A stretch of DNA of 64,000 nt from UBA830 sp038146925. Its GTDB lineage: Bacteria; Pseudomonadota; Alphaproteobacteria; MPNO01; UBA830. Below, piece by piece: positions 35,244-45,696 of the stretch. The position numbers and the translations under genes were made by a program. The stretch is from positions 992,001 through 1,056,000 of the forward strand of contig JAYQSP010000011.1 in the NCBI GenBank assembly GCA_038146925.1. Reading direction: 5' to 3'. The notes below the pieces were generated by a model, which made no database searches, was not told the origin of the DNA, and saw nothing but the letters and a program-made list of their open reading frames with translations. Position 1 is the first letter of the stretch, and every line of letters starts with the position of its first letter.

Positions 35244-35789
35244 ATGGCCAAACTGCCGAAAATGACGCTCGCCCATGTTGGCATCTGGGTGCAGGATTTC
35301 GAGCGGATGAAGAATTTCTACGTCCGTATGTTCGGCTTCGGGATTGCCGACGAAGGCCTGCTCAACGGCAATCGCTATGCGTTCATGTCCCGCGATCCGC
35401 GCGATCATCACCAGGTCGTCGTCGCCGAGGGCCGCAAACCGGAAACCGAGCAGACGACGGTGAACCAGATTTCCTTCAAATGCGAAAATCTGGCGCAGCT
35501 GCGCCAGGTGCATGAAGCCGTGACGACGGACGAAGACGTTCAGCAGGTGTTCGTCACCGATCACGGAAACGCCTGGTCGGTCTATTTCTTCGATCCGGAA
35601 GGCAACCGGCTGGAGGCGTTCATGGATACGCCTTGGTACATCAACCAGCCGCACCGGCACGACATCGATTTTTCCATGTCCGACGAGGAGATTTACGCCG
35701 CGTCGGAAGCCCACGCGAGGGCCGATCCCACGTTCCAGCCGATCGAAGACTGGCGGGCCGAGTTCGAGAAGCGCATTCCTGCCGCCTGA
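35244..35789 (+). CDS. VOC (glyoxalase/bleomycin-resistance fold) protein
   Basis: 181 residues from ATG 35244 (MAKLPKMTLAHVGIWVQDFE); the longer upstream frame adds no homologous sequence. Two beta-alpha-beta-beta-beta units: metal-ligand candidates are AHVGIWV, HHQVVV and DPEGNRLEAF (His/His/Glu pattern), as in extradiol-type VOC dioxygenases. It fits a ring-cleavage or glyoxalase-like role next to the FAH family gene. Confidence 0.85.
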   Translation: MAKLPKMTLAHVGIWVQDFERMKNFYVRMFGFGIADEGLLNGNRYAFMSRDPRDHHQVVVAEGRKPETEQTTVNQISFKCENLAQLRQVHEAVTTDEDVQQVFVTDHGNAWSVYFFDPEGNRLEAFMDTPWYINQPHRHDIDFSMSDEEIYAASEAHARADPTFQPIEDWRAEFEKRIPAA

Positions 35790-35851
35790 ACATCGGGCGT
35801 CAAAAATCTAGGGTGACGGCAAACGCGCGCTGATGGGGCGTGCCAGCCGGG

Positions 35852-36208
35852 TTACATCTCTTCGCGGGGCGTGGCTTTCAGCGCCTTGGTTTCGGGGTCG
35901 TATTTACCGTCCAGATCGTCCTTCCAGCTTCGCGACCAGAGGGGCACGCCCGCGAGATACCCGGCGCGGCCCAGAAGATGCGCGGCGATCGGTGCGGTAA
36001 ACAGCAAGAAGACGACGCGCGCCGCGACTTCCAACGACTGCGCTTCGAGCCCCAGTGCGATGAGAACGAGACCGGCGCCCAGCGTGCCCGCCTTCGTGGC
36101 GGCGTGCATGCGCCCATACAGGTCCGACAGGCGGAAGAGACCTACGCCGGCAATCAGCGAGAAGGAGGCGCCGATGAGGATGAGAATGCCGGCAAGGAAT
36201 TCGATCAT
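35852..36208 (-). CDS. mnhG: Monovalent cation/H+ antiporter subunit G (MnhG/PhaG)
   Basis: A 118-residue membrane protein with three hydrophobic helices (IEFLAGILILIGASFSLIAG, the GTLGAGLVLIALG segment and VVFLLFTAPIAAHLLGRAGY) and the family core LFRLSDLYGRMHAATKAGTLG. It is the last subunit of Mrp-type Na+/H+ or K+/H+ antiporters. Its ATG overlaps the stop of the upstream mnhD-mnhF fusion (ATGA). The rest of the operon is missing here, so the subunit is probably non-functional. Confidence 0.88.
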   Translation of the reverse strand: MIEFLAGILILIGASFSLIAGVGLFRLSDLYGRMHAATKAGTLGAGLVLIALGLEAQSLEVAARVVFLLFTAPIAAHLLGRAGYLAGVPLWSRSWKDDLDGKYDPETKALKATPREEM

Positions 36209-36800
36209 GACGCGTCTCCCGCCGCGGTGTCGGGCGTCGACTCGTGTTCTTTAATGTTCTGCGCCCGCCGGTAAATGTGGCGGGCGAAGGCCACCGTCGC
36301 CGGGAACCCGACGAGCGCGAGGGCGATGGTCACAGCGGTCAGAGCGCCGAGTGAGCCCAGCACCATGGTCGCGATCGCCATCCAGATCATCGCCTCGCAC
36401 GCCAGGTCGGCGTTGTCAGGAAAGACGGTGAGAAACACGCGGACGAGGGAATAGATGCCGACCTTGGTCAAAAGCGCGGTGAACACTGCCAACACCGCGG
36501 GGAGCGGCGTGTGATACGCCGCTGGCAGCCAGCAATAGAGCGGGAAAAGCGCCCCCTTCATGCCCAATGAGACGAGGGACAGCAACGCCACGGTCTCCAG
36601 CGTCGCATTCTGCGGCAGGGCGGCGACCTTGGCGGACAGATCCGTCATATTCAGCGTGCCGTTCATGCCGTATAGCAGACCGATGGCGATCAGCAGGAAC
36701 GTCGTCGCCAACAGATTAAGAAAGCCGTATTTGACCGCGCCGTCGACCTGCTCGCGCCGGCCGCCCATGACGATCAGACCGAACGAGGAAATCAGAGTGG
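36205..36800 (-). pseudogene. Truncated mnhD'-'mnhF fusion
   Basis: Read on the minus strand, the part from about 36800 to 36340 is the interior of an MnhD/NuoM-type proton channel (LISSFGLIVMGGRREQVDGA, LGMKGALFPLYCWLPAAYHT, LTKVGIYSLVRVFLTVF). Near 36335 it passes in frame into the end of MnhF (TIALALVGFPATVAFARHIY). The end of mnhD, all of mnhE and most of mnhF are missing, and the start of mnhD is lost at about 36800, where a histidine kinase fragment begins on the other strand. An internal deletion plus a second junction is the simplest reading. Confidence 0.75.
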
Positions 36801-37188
36801 CTTCGAACTCAATCTGCTATCGAACGCGATCAAGTTTACGCCGGAGGGCAGTCGCTTCGACGTGACCTCATCCCTTGAACCGTCCGGCAAACCGCTCACA
36901 CGGGTGTCGTATTCCGGCGTCGGTATTGTCGGACAAGAGCTGTCCGCCGTATTCGGCCAGTTTGTTCGCGCGCGAACGGATTACGTCGCCAAGCAGGAAG
37001 GCACGGGGCTGGGGCTGGCTATCTGCAAGACGTTCGTCGAACTGCAGGGCGGCGGGATCGACATCGACAGCACGCTGGGGCAGGGAACGATGGTTTCCAT
37101 CATGCTGCCGGCGGAACGGATCGTCGGCGCGAATGTCATTGGTATTCATCAGTCTGAAGAAAAACAGCTGGCCAGCGCAGTCGGCTGA
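36799..37188 (+). pseudogene. Sensor histidine kinase remnant (HATPase domain only)
   Basis: From 36799 the plus strand encodes only the ATPase domain: N box FELNLLSNAIKFTPEG, G1 region RVSYSGVGIV, G2 box KQEGTGLGLAICKTFVELQGG and the end GQGTMVSIMLPAERIV. The sensor and His-phosphorylation domains are gone, and in G1 the catalytic aspartate (DTGIGI in active kinases) is tyrosine. There is no start codon at the proper place; the 5' end is the junction with mnhD. It lies just upstream of recA. Confidence 0.75.
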
Positions 37189-37372
37189 CACGTTGTGATA
37201 GCTGCATTCATTTGAAAACAGGCGTTTGGTGCCGCGCGGCCATTCGCGAATCGATGTCGCGCCAAAGGTTCAGTCCGGGGATCCCTCGTTCTTCATGAGT
37301 GGGAGAACAAAACCGGAAAACATCTTTAAAAACAGCATGTTTTCAATTTGTTGAAATTGTTCTTGCGGACAG

Positions 37373-37387
37373 GAACAAAAAGAGTAC
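37373..37387. promoter_or_regulatory. Possible LexA (SOS) box upstream of recA
   Basis: GAACAAAAAGAGTAC, read on the other strand as GTACTCTTTTTGTTC, differs by one base from the alphaproteobacterial LexA consensus GTTC-N7-GTTC. It lies 61 bases before the recA ATG, where LexA repression is expected. Confidence 0.55.
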
Positions 37388-37447
37388 ATTTGTCCTCACG
37401 CACGCGATTGCACCGACATCATCCGTATGGAATAAGGAGAGGGCGAG

Positions 37448-38554
<1,107 letters not shown>

Positions 38555-38607
38555 CCGCGGCGGCGACGCCGGCGCCGGGCCTGACCCGGGCCGAACTCAG
38601 GACGATC

Positions 38608-38635
38608 GAACGGGCCCCGGTGACGGGGCCCGTTC
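38608..38635 (+). terminator. Strong hairpin downstream of recA
   Basis: Eleven-base stem GAACGGGCCCC/GGGGCCCGTTC around GGTGAC, about 50 bases after the recA stop. There is no T-tract, so termination may be partial or Rho-assisted. Confidence 0.55.
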
Positions 38636-38748
38636 CGCGTCTGGACAGGGTCTGGTTTGGTCGCTAAAAACGGGCGCTTTCCGGCAGCTTACAGACGATT
38701 TCCGCCCCGGGCCGGCGCGGAGAACTGAACAGGCGAAAACACGGTTTC

Positions 38749-41397
38749 ATGACGGCGACAACCAACGACATCCGGGCGACGTTTCTCGACTACTTCGCCA
38801 AGAACGACCACGAGATCGTGGCGTCGTCGCCACTGGTGCCGCATAACGATCCGACCCTGCTGTTTACCAACGCCGGCATGGTGCAGTTCAAGAACGTCTT
38901 CACCGGACTGGAAACGCGCCCCTACTACCGCGCTACCACATCGCAGAAATGCGTCCGCGCCGGCGGCAAGCACAACGACCTCGAGAACGTCGGTTATACG
39001 GCGCGCCACCACACGTTCTTCGAGATGCTCGGCAATTTCTCATTCGGCGACTACTTCAAGGACGTCGCGATCGAGCATGCCTGGAACCTGGTGACGAAAG
39101 AATACGGCCTGCCGGAGGAGAAGCTCCTCGTCACCGTGTTTTCGGAAGACGATCAAGCGTTCGATCTGTGGAAGAAGATCGCCGGACTGTCCGACGACCG
39201 CATTATTCGCATTCCCACCAGCGACAACTTCTGGTCGATGGGCGATACCGGTCCCTGCGGACCGTGTTCGGAAATTTTCTACGATCACGGCGAGAGCATT
39301 CCGGGCGGCCCGCCCGGCAGCCCGGACGAGGACGGCGACCGGTTCATCGAGATCTGGAACCTCGTCTTCATGCAGTTCGAACAGATCGACGCCGACACCC
39401 GCGAGGAACTGCCCAAGCCGTCGATCGACACCGGCATGGGGCTGGAGCGCATCGCAGCCGTCCTGCAGGGCAAGCACAACAATTACGATATCGATCTGAT
39501 GCGCAACCTGATCGAGGCCTCTGCGGCGGCTTCGGGGGTTGAACCGGACGGCGAGCATCTTTTCTCCCACCGGGTGATCGCGGACCATCTGCGCGCCTCC
39601 AGCTTCCTGATCGCGGACGGCGTCCTGCCGTCGAACGAAGGCCGCGGCTATGTGCTGCGCCGGATCATGCGCCGCGCCATGCGCCATGCCCATATCATGG
39701 GATGCGAAGAACCGCTTTTGTGGAAACTGGTTCCGGCGCTGGTCGGCGAGATGGGCAAGGCGTTTCCGGAACTTGAACGCGCCGAGGCGCTGGTCGGCGA
39801 GACCCTCAAGCTGGAAGAAACGCGGTTCCGGGAAACGCTGGGCCGCGGTCTGCGACTGCTGGAAGACGAGACCGACAAGCTGGGCGAGGGCGAGGCGCTA
39901 GATGGCGAGGTCGCTTTCAAACTCTACGATACCTACGGTTTTCCGCTCGATCTCACCGAAGACGTGCTGCGCGGCCAGGGACGGTCGGTGGACAACGCGG
40001 GTTTCGACGCGGCGATGGAACGCCAGCGGGCCGAAGCCCGCAGGAACTGGGCCGGGTCCGGCTCCGCGGCGGACGAAAGCGTATGGTTCGATATCCGCGA
40101 CCGGGTCGGCGCAACGGAATTCCTCGGCTACACCACCGAAGTCGCCGACGGGGCGATCGTTGCGCTTGTCGTCGACGGAACCGAAGTAGAAGAGGCTGGC
40201 GCGGGGACGGAGATCGAACTGGTCGTAAACCAGACGCCGTTTTACGGCGAGTCAGGCGGTCAGCAGGGCGATGTCGGCCGTCTGAAAACCGACGGCGCCG
40301 AGATCGTCATATCGGACACGCAAAAGAAGCTCGGCGATCTGCACATACATCGCGGCACGATTTCCGAAGGGACGGTCAAGGTCGGCGATGCCGGTGTCTT
40401 TACCGTGGAACATGGCCGCCGTTCGTCTCTGCGGGCCCATCATTCCGCGACCCATCTGCTGCACGAGGCCCTGCGCCGGCGGCTGGGCGATCACGTCACT
40501 CAGAAGGGCTCGATGGTCGCGCCGGACAGGCTGCGGTTCGATATCTCGCATCCGCGGGCGATCAAGGCCGAGGATCTCCGCGAGATCGAGCGCGAGGTCA
40601 ATGCGCGTATCCGTCTGAATACGCCGGTCGATACCCGACTGATGACGCCCGACGAAGCGATCGAGCAGGGCGCGATGGCGCTGTTCGGCGAAAAATACGG
40701 CGACGAGGTCCGGGTCGTGACCATGGGCGGTGACGAAGACCGGTTTTCGGTCGAGTTGTGCGGCGGCACGCATGTGTCGCGCACCGGCGACATCGGGTTT
40801 TTCCATATCGTCGGCGAAAGCGCTGTCGCCTCCGGTGTGCGCCGGATCGAGGCGCTGGCGGGCGCAACGGCGGAGGCGCACGCGCTCGAGCGGGAGTCCC
40901 TTCTGGGGCAGGTTGCGCAGGAACTGAAAACCGGCCCGGAGGACGTCCCGGGCCGCGTTCAGGGGCTATTGGACGAGCGCAGGAAACTGGAGCGGGAGAT
41001 TTCCGACCTGCGCCGCAAGCTGGCGACCGGCGGAGGCAGCGCGGCGGATGGAGGCGGCGACGTCGTCGAGATCGGCGGCCTGAAATATGCGCCCCGCGTC
41101 ATGGAAGGGATACCCGGCAAGGAACTGAAATCCATGGCAGACGAGATCAAGAAACAGATCGGATCCGGCGTCACGGCAATCGTTTCCGTGGATGACGGCA
41201 AGGCATCGATTGTCGTCGGCGTGACCGACGACGTAACGGAGCGTCTCAGCGCCGTGGATCTGGTCCGCGTCGGCTCGGCGGCGCTGGGCGGGAAAGGCGG
41301 CGGCGGACGCCCGGATATGGCGCAGGCCGGCGGTCCGGACGGCAGCGCGGCGCAGGCGGCGGTCGATGCGATCGCCGAGGCGATGGCAAACGCCTGA
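38749..41397 (+). CDS. alaS: Alanyl-tRNA synthetase
   Basis: An 882-residue AlaRS of standard length. Order: class II catalytic core (TNDIRATFLDYFAKNDHEIV, RYGxxx-equivalent TSQKCVRAGGKHNDLENVG, GDTGPCGPCSEIFYDHGE), tRNA-recognition region (DGVLPSNEGRGYVLRRIMRR), editing domain with zinc-type motifs HHSATHLLHEAL and CGGTHV, and the C-terminal oligomerisation domain ending GGKGGGGRPDMAQAGG. Essential cytoplasmic enzyme that charges tRNA-Ala and clears Ser/Gly mischarging. Confidence 0.98.
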   Translation: MTATTNDIRATFLDYFAKNDHEIVASSPLVPHNDPTLLFTNAGMVQFKNVFTGLETRPYYRATTSQKCVRAGGKHNDLENVGYTARHHTFFEMLGNFSFGDYFKDVAIEHAWNLVTKEYGLPEEKLLVTVFSEDDQAFDLWKKIAGLSDDRIIRIPTSDNFWSMGDTGPCGPCSEIFYDHGESIPGGPPGSPDEDGDRFIEIWNLVFMQFEQIDADTREELPKPSIDTGMGLERIAAVLQGKHNNYDIDLMRNLIEASAAASGVEPDGEHLFSHRVIADHLRASSFLIADGVLPSNEGRGYVLRRIMRRAMRHAHIMGCEEPLLWKLVPALVGEMGKAFPELERAEALVGETLKLEETRFRETLGRGLRLLEDETDKLGEGEALDGEVAFKLYDTYGFPLDLTEDVLRGQGRSVDNAGFDAAMERQRAEARRNWAGSGSAADESVWFDIRDRVGATEFLGYTTEVADGAIVALVVDGTEVEEAGAGTEIELVVNQTPFYGESGGQQGDVGRLKTDGAEIVISDTQKKLGDLHIHRGTISEGTVKVGDAGVFTVEHGRRSSLRAHHSATHLLHEALRRRLGDHVTQKGSMVAPDRLRFDISHPRAIKAEDLREIEREVNARIRLNTPVDTRLMTPDEAIEQGAMALFGEKYGDEVRVVTMGGDEDRFSVELCGGTHVSRTGDIGFFHIVGESAVASGVRRIEALAGATAEAHALERESLLGQVAQELKTGPEDVPGRVQGLLDERRKLEREISDLRRKLATGGGSAADGGGDVVEIGGLKYAPRVMEGIPGKELKSMADEIKKQIGSGVTAIVSVDDGKASIVVGVTDDVTERLSAVDLVRVGSAALGGKGGGGRPDMAQAGGPDGSAAQAAVDAIAEAMANA

Positions 41398-41550
41398 TGA
41401 TCTGCTTTCACAACCCCGCGTCTGCGTCGATCTGGCCCTTTACAGACGTCCCGGCAAATCGCATTTTAAGGCGCTTTTTCGGCGGCGGTCGCATCTGCGC
41501 CCCGCGTTCTTTCATCATCCTCACCAAGCAGTCCGTTAGGAGACCCGACC

Positions 41551-42918
41551 ATGATTGATCTAATGTCCATTGCACGCACGGAGGCCGATGGCGGCGATCT
41601 GTTCAGCGTTTTCGACGGCATGTTCGAAAAGGGCGATGTAAAGCCGGAGGGCCACGATGACGCCGTCGTCTGGAAAGGCGGCAACTTTACCGGCGACGTA
41701 AACCCTGTCGCCCATTCCCTGACCGACGCCTATGCGCTGCTGGGCACGCTGGCGGCGATCGATATTCTGCAGCTGCCGTTCTATGCCGTGCCGATGTGGT
41801 CGCAGTACCGCCACGATACCGAACTGGCGCCGCTGGGCTGGTTCGGCAACATGCCATGCACGTCGATTAAATGGTCGACCGCGGGTGATGCCTACGTCAA
41901 CGACGGCAAGGGTGGCAAGGTCGTCGTGATGGGCAAGTCCGCCAACGCGCCGTTGCGCACCCAGGCGGGCGTCTACTGCAATGTGCGCCCCTACGGGCCG
42001 ATCACGGTTGTCCGCTGCATGCCGTGCCTGCCTTATTCGCAGGACAAGTCGGTCTTCAACGTCAACGACCAGGGCATCGTCCATTCGGAAATGAACACGC
42101 CCGGCGTGCAGCTCGCTTATGCGAACCGCCTGTTCCTGAAAATGGTTCACGAAACAGGGCGTCTGGGACGTGTGGCGACGAAGCCGACCCAGGCGATGGA
42201 AGACGGCATCAATGCCGGTCTGCATTCGTGGCTCCTGCAGGGCACCAAATTCGAAGTCGGCCGGAAATACGCGGTCGACCCCTACGAGGAGCACAAGGAA
42301 CGGATCGACAAGATCGTCTCTCTGCTGCCGGCGGATTTCAAGGACGGCATGGAGAACTGGGGCGGGCGCATCGAACAGCACATCGCCGACACCAATTACG
42401 GCCTGCTGCTGTGGGATCTGATCGAGAAGCGCGATACGATCGTGCTGGCGACCGACCTGGACGGCGACCGACTGACCGACCTGCTGGCCGACGTGTCCGA
42501 TCCACTGCGGACGTTCGGTGGCCTTGTCGCCAAGCATCTCGGCCAGGACGTCGACATGCGCCGGGTCTGGGAAGACATGGGCTATACGACCGGCAACGGT
42601 CGCGACATGACGTCCGTCATGTATCGCATGGACGGCCCGCCGATCCACGAACAGACCCTGGGCTCGGCCGACGCCATGCTGCTGCGCCTGCTGGACGGCG
42701 ACGAATCCATGGGCGGTACGAAGCAGCCTTACGATCCGCGCATCCATTTCGTGCTGATCCGCGACGCCTATCTGGACGCCAATCCGGACAACGCGGAGCT
42801 GCGCAAATGGCTCGACGACGCGCTCGACAAGTTCGACGAAGTCTACGGCGGTACCCGCCCGGGCTTCCTGGAAGGCTATGCCGCCCTGAAAGAGGCGATC
42901 AAACCCTGGGGCGCCTGA
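41551..42918 (+). CDS. Conserved-looking protein of unknown function (455 aa)
   Basis: A 455-residue soluble protein without signal peptide or membrane helix. TAGGAGACCCGACC precedes the ATG, and a bidirectional terminator follows, so it is a well-defined single-gene unit. The middle contains a cysteine-rich stretch (YCNVRPYGPITVVRCMPCLP) and aspartate-rich loops (LATDLDGDRLTDLLADVSD). Codon use matches its neighbours. I do not recognise the family; it may be an enzyme of a family not covered by common domain names. It occupies the place after alaS. Confidence 0.75.
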   Translation: MIDLMSIARTEADGGDLFSVFDGMFEKGDVKPEGHDDAVVWKGGNFTGDVNPVAHSLTDAYALLGTLAAIDILQLPFYAVPMWSQYRHDTELAPLGWFGNMPCTSIKWSTAGDAYVNDGKGGKVVVMGKSANAPLRTQAGVYCNVRPYGPITVVRCMPCLPYSQDKSVFNVNDQGIVHSEMNTPGVQLAYANRLFLKMVHETGRLGRVATKPTQAMEDGINAGLHSWLLQGTKFEVGRKYAVDPYEEHKERIDKIVSLLPADFKDGMENWGGRIEQHIADTNYGLLLWDLIEKRDTIVLATDLDGDRLTDLLADVSDPLRTFGGLVAKHLGQDVDMRRVWEDMGYTTGNGRDMTSVMYRMDGPPIHEQTLGSADAMLLRLLDGDESMGGTKQPYDPRIHFVLIRDAYLDANPDNAELRKWLDDALDKFDEVYGGTRPGFLEGYAALKEAIKPWGA

Positions 42919-42935
42919 TCGCGCGCCTGGAATTC

Positions 42936-42970
42936 GAAAAAACCCGGCCTCGCGCCGGGGTTTTTTTTAT
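42936..42970. terminator. Bidirectional rho-independent terminator
   Basis: CCCGGC/GCCGGG stem at 42943-42959 with AAAAAA on the left and eight Ts on the right. It works for the 455-residue gene (plus) and for the LOG gene (minus), whose stop codon is the TAA at its edge. Confidence 0.85.
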
Positions 42971-43521
42971 CGGTTTATCAGAAGGTCGATGGCGCTTGCC
43001 GGATCGAGGACGGTGCTGAAATAGGCAGTTGCGTCGCCATGGGCGAAATCGTTTTCTACGACGCGGTCGACCAGCGCGTCGAACGGCTGCCAGTAGTCGT
43101 TGGTGCTGACCAGGACGATCGGCTTTTCATGCCGGCCGAGTTGACGCCAGGTGACCATCTCAAACACCTCTTCCAGCGTCCCCAGCCCGCCCGGCAGGGC
43201 GACAAAGGCGTCCGACAGGTCGAACATCATGCGTTTGCGGGTGTGCATGCTGTCAACCACGTGAAGCTCCGTCAGGCCCTCATGTGCAAGTTCGCGATCC
43301 CGCAGGAATTCCGGGATGACGCCGATCGCCTCGCCGCCGCCCGCCAGCACTGCATCCGCCACGGTGCCCATCATGCCCACATGACCGGCGCCGAAGACAA
43401 GGCGGATGCCGTTCTCCGCCATCTGCCGTCCGAGATCTTCGGCGGCGTTCCGGTAGGCTGGGTCTTTTCCCACCGACGCACCGCAGAACACGCAGACGGA
43501 TTTTATGGATTGATCGGGCAT
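42967..43521 (-). CDS. LOG family protein (TIGR00730 Rossmann fold)
   Basis: A 184-residue Rossmann-fold protein of the LOG/lysine decarboxylase-like family, which release free bases from nucleoside 5'-monophosphates (cytokinin-type phosphoribohydrolases). The signature PGGLGTLEEVFE near residue 110 and the conserved arginine/lysine in DSMHTRKRMMF are intact; the N-terminus is VCVFCGASVGKDP. It is convergent with the unknown 455-residue gene across a shared terminator. Confidence 0.92.
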   Translation of the reverse strand: MPDQSIKSVCVFCGASVGKDPAYRNAAEDLGRQMAENGIRLVFGAGHVGMMGTVADAVLAGGGEAIGVIPEFLRDRELAHEGLTELHVVDSMHTRKRMMFDLSDAFVALPGGLGTLEEVFEMVTWRQLGRHEKPIVLVSTNDYWQPFDALVDRVVENDFAHGDATAYFSTVLDPASAIDLLINR

Positions 43522-43641
43522 GCGGGGTGTTTCCCTGTTATTGCGGGATGAGCGTACGGGTTACTTGACCGCACAACAGAAACCACGAATATCGTGAACC
43601 ATCAAGTCGGTGGCTGCATTCGAACCCGAAAGGCACGAACA

Positions 43642-44511
43642 ATGAACCTTAGAGCTGCATGGATTGGCTGCGCGGCGGTCCTCGCGATGGCTTTGCCGGC
43701 CCAGAGCCAGCCAAGCGATCTGATTAAAAAGGGCGAATATCTGACCATCGCCGGGGGGTGCGTCAGTTGCCATACCGATTTCAGAAAAAAGGGAGCGCCG
43801 TTCGCGGGCGGCGCGCCGATCCCGACGCCGTTCGGTACATTCGTGCCGCCCAATATCACGCCGAGCAAGGACCACGGGATCGGATCCTGGTCCGACGCCG
43901 ACTTTATACGGGCGATGCGGGAAGGAAAGAATCCCGACGGCGCGCATTATTTCCCGGCCTTTCCCTACACGTCCTATACGCGGATCACTGAACCGGACCT
44001 GAGGGCGATGAAAGCCTATCTGTTTTCCCTGAAGCCGGTGGACCGGGCGTCGACCCCGCACGATATTCCGTTTCCGTTCAGCTGGCGGTTCCTGCAGACC
44101 GGGTGGAAGATGCTGTTTTTCCGGGAAGGCGCATTCCAATCCGACCCCGCGCAATCCGACGAGGTCAATCGGGGGGCGTATCTGTCGAACGCACTGGCGC
44201 ATTGCGGCGAATGCCACACGCCCCGGAACATGCTCGGCGGTCTGGATTACGACAACTGGATGGCCGGTACGCCGGATGGGCCGGAGGGCGAAAAGATACC
44301 CAACATCACACCCGACGAGAAAACGGGTTTGACCTGGACCGTCGACCAGATCGTCCAGTATCTCAAAACCGGCGCGACGCCCGATTTCGACTTCGCAGGC
44401 TCTATGATGGCGGATGTGATTGCCCACAATACCGGCAAGTTGACGGACGCGGACCTGAAGGCGATCGCCATGTATCTGAAATCGTTGCCGCCCGTCAGCA
44501 ACGCATTCTGA
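43642..44511 (+). CDS. Di-haem cytochrome c, secreted
   Basis: About 289 residues from ATG 43642, chosen because a signal peptide starts there (MNLRAAWIGCAAVLAMALPA, cleavage after QSQ or nearby). Two c-type haem sites: CVSCH at residues 40-44 and CGECH near residue 188. The NITPSKDHGIGSWSDADF and NITPDEKTGLTWT repeats are typical of the electron-transfer subunits of alcohol, gluconate or sulfur dehydrogenases. Periplasmic electron carrier; its partner dehydrogenase is not adjacent. Confidence 0.9.
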   Translation: MNLRAAWIGCAAVLAMALPAQSQPSDLIKKGEYLTIAGGCVSCHTDFRKKGAPFAGGAPIPTPFGTFVPPNITPSKDHGIGSWSDADFIRAMREGKNPDGAHYFPAFPYTSYTRITEPDLRAMKAYLFSLKPVDRASTPHDIPFPFSWRFLQTGWKMLFFREGAFQSDPAQSDEVNRGAYLSNALAHCGECHTPRNMLGGLDYDNWMAGTPDGPEGEKIPNITPDEKTGLTWTVDQIVQYLKTGATPDFDFAGSMMADVIAHNTGKLTDADLKAIAMYLKSLPPVSNAF

Positions 44512-44604
44512 AGTGAGATCGGGATAGGCTCAGAAAAGTGGTGCGATTCCGCCTGATATGCCTATGTTCGACAGACGGGTTGAACGAAAAACGGTGATGG
44601 CAGG

Positions 44605-45696
44605 GTGAACAGGCCGCTGATTGTCGGTATCGCAGGTGCGCTGGTGGTTCTGGCGGCGATATCGCTGACATTTTTTATCGACCGGGAACCAGACAGGCCG
44701 CTACCGCCGTCCGCCCAATCGGAGACCCCCCTCGATCGGCTCGCCCGGCAACCGTCGCCATCCGGTACCTCTGCCGCGCCCGCAGCGGCAGACCAGCCCG
44801 CCGCCACCGTCCGTCAGGCCCGGCCGACGGGAGAGGCCGGCTCCGATCGGGCGCAGTCGCTGAACGCCGCGCCGTCGTTCGACATCGTCCGGGTCAATCC
44901 GGAAGGCAACACGGTGATTGCCGGCAGGGCGCCACCGGATTCGGTGGTAACCGTGCGTCAGGGAGACTCCGTCATCGGCTCCGTCACCGCCGACAAACGC
45001 GGAGAATGGGTGCTTGTGCCCGAGAAACCGCTTCCCGCCGGTACGCACCAGTTGACGGTGATCGCAAAACTTCCCGACGGGACCGAAGTTTCCTCCGCGC
45101 AAAGCGTGGTCGTCGTCGTCCCCGAACGGGGCAGGGATGTTGCCGGCCGCCCGGCGTCCGAACCGTCGGGGTCGCTGGCGGTCGCCCTGCCCAATAAAAC
45201 GGGTGAGGCACCGGTCGTTCTGCAGAATCCCGCCGGCATCGGCGACGCGGCATTGTCTCTGGATGCGATCGATTACGGCCGGCGAGGCGACGATCTTACG
45301 CTATCCGGGCGGACGGAGCCGGGCACGGAAGTCCGGGTCTATCTGAACAACACGTATATCGGGCGCGCCGTGGCCGACGAGAAAGGGATATGGCGGTTGA
45401 CGCCGGGCGTGGAGATCCCGACCGGTCTCTATCGCATGCGCGTCGATCGCGTGGGTTCGGACGGCAAGATTCTCGCGCGGATCGAACTGCCGTTCCTCCG
45501 TGCGACGCCCGTTGCCGACCTGCCCGAGGGAGCGGTCGCCTTCGTCCAGCCGGGAAACAGCCTGTGGCGGCTCGCCCGCCGGACCTATGGCAGCGGTCTA
45601 CGCTATACCGAGATTTACGAAGCCAACAAGGATCAGATCCGCGATCCCGACCTGATTTACCCGGGTCAGGTGTTCGTGCTGCCCAAAACCAATTGA
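44605..45696 (+). CDS. LysM-domain protein with N-terminal membrane anchor
   Basis: A 363-residue protein. Residues about 4-25 form an uncleaved membrane anchor (LIVGIAGALVVLAAISLTFF). A Pro/Ala-rich linker follows, then one or two Ig-like beta-sandwich domains (VNPEGNTVIAGRAPPDSVVT; LTLSGRTEPGTEVRVYLNNT), then a C-terminal LysM module (QPGNSLWRLARRTYGSGLRY ... YPGQVFVLPKTN). This architecture is common in alphaproteobacterial envelope proteins that bind peptidoglycan. Confidence 0.9.
   Translation: MNRPLIVGIAGALVVLAAISLTFFIDREPDRPLPPSAQSETPLDRLARQPSPSGTSAAPAAADQPAATVRQARPTGEAGSDRAQSLNAAPSFDIVRVNPEGNTVIAGRAPPDSVVTVRQGDSVIGSVTADKRGEWVLVPEKPLPAGTHQLTVIAKLPDGTEVSSAQSVVVVVPERGRDVAGRPASEPSGSLAVALPNKTGEAPVVLQNPAGIGDAALSLDAIDYGRRGDDLTLSGRTEPGTEVRVYLNNTYIGRAVADEKGIWRLTPGVEIPTGLYRMRVDRVGSDGKILARIELPFLRATPVADLPEGAVAFVQPGNSLWRLARRTYGSGLRYTEIYEANKDQIRDPDLIYPGQVFVLPKTN

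Noticed and set aside
37359..37376. GTTC...GAAC pair as a LexA palindrome
   Set aside because: Spacing is ten bases, which fits neither the alphaproteobacterial nor the Gram-positive SOS box; the site at 37373-37387 fits better.
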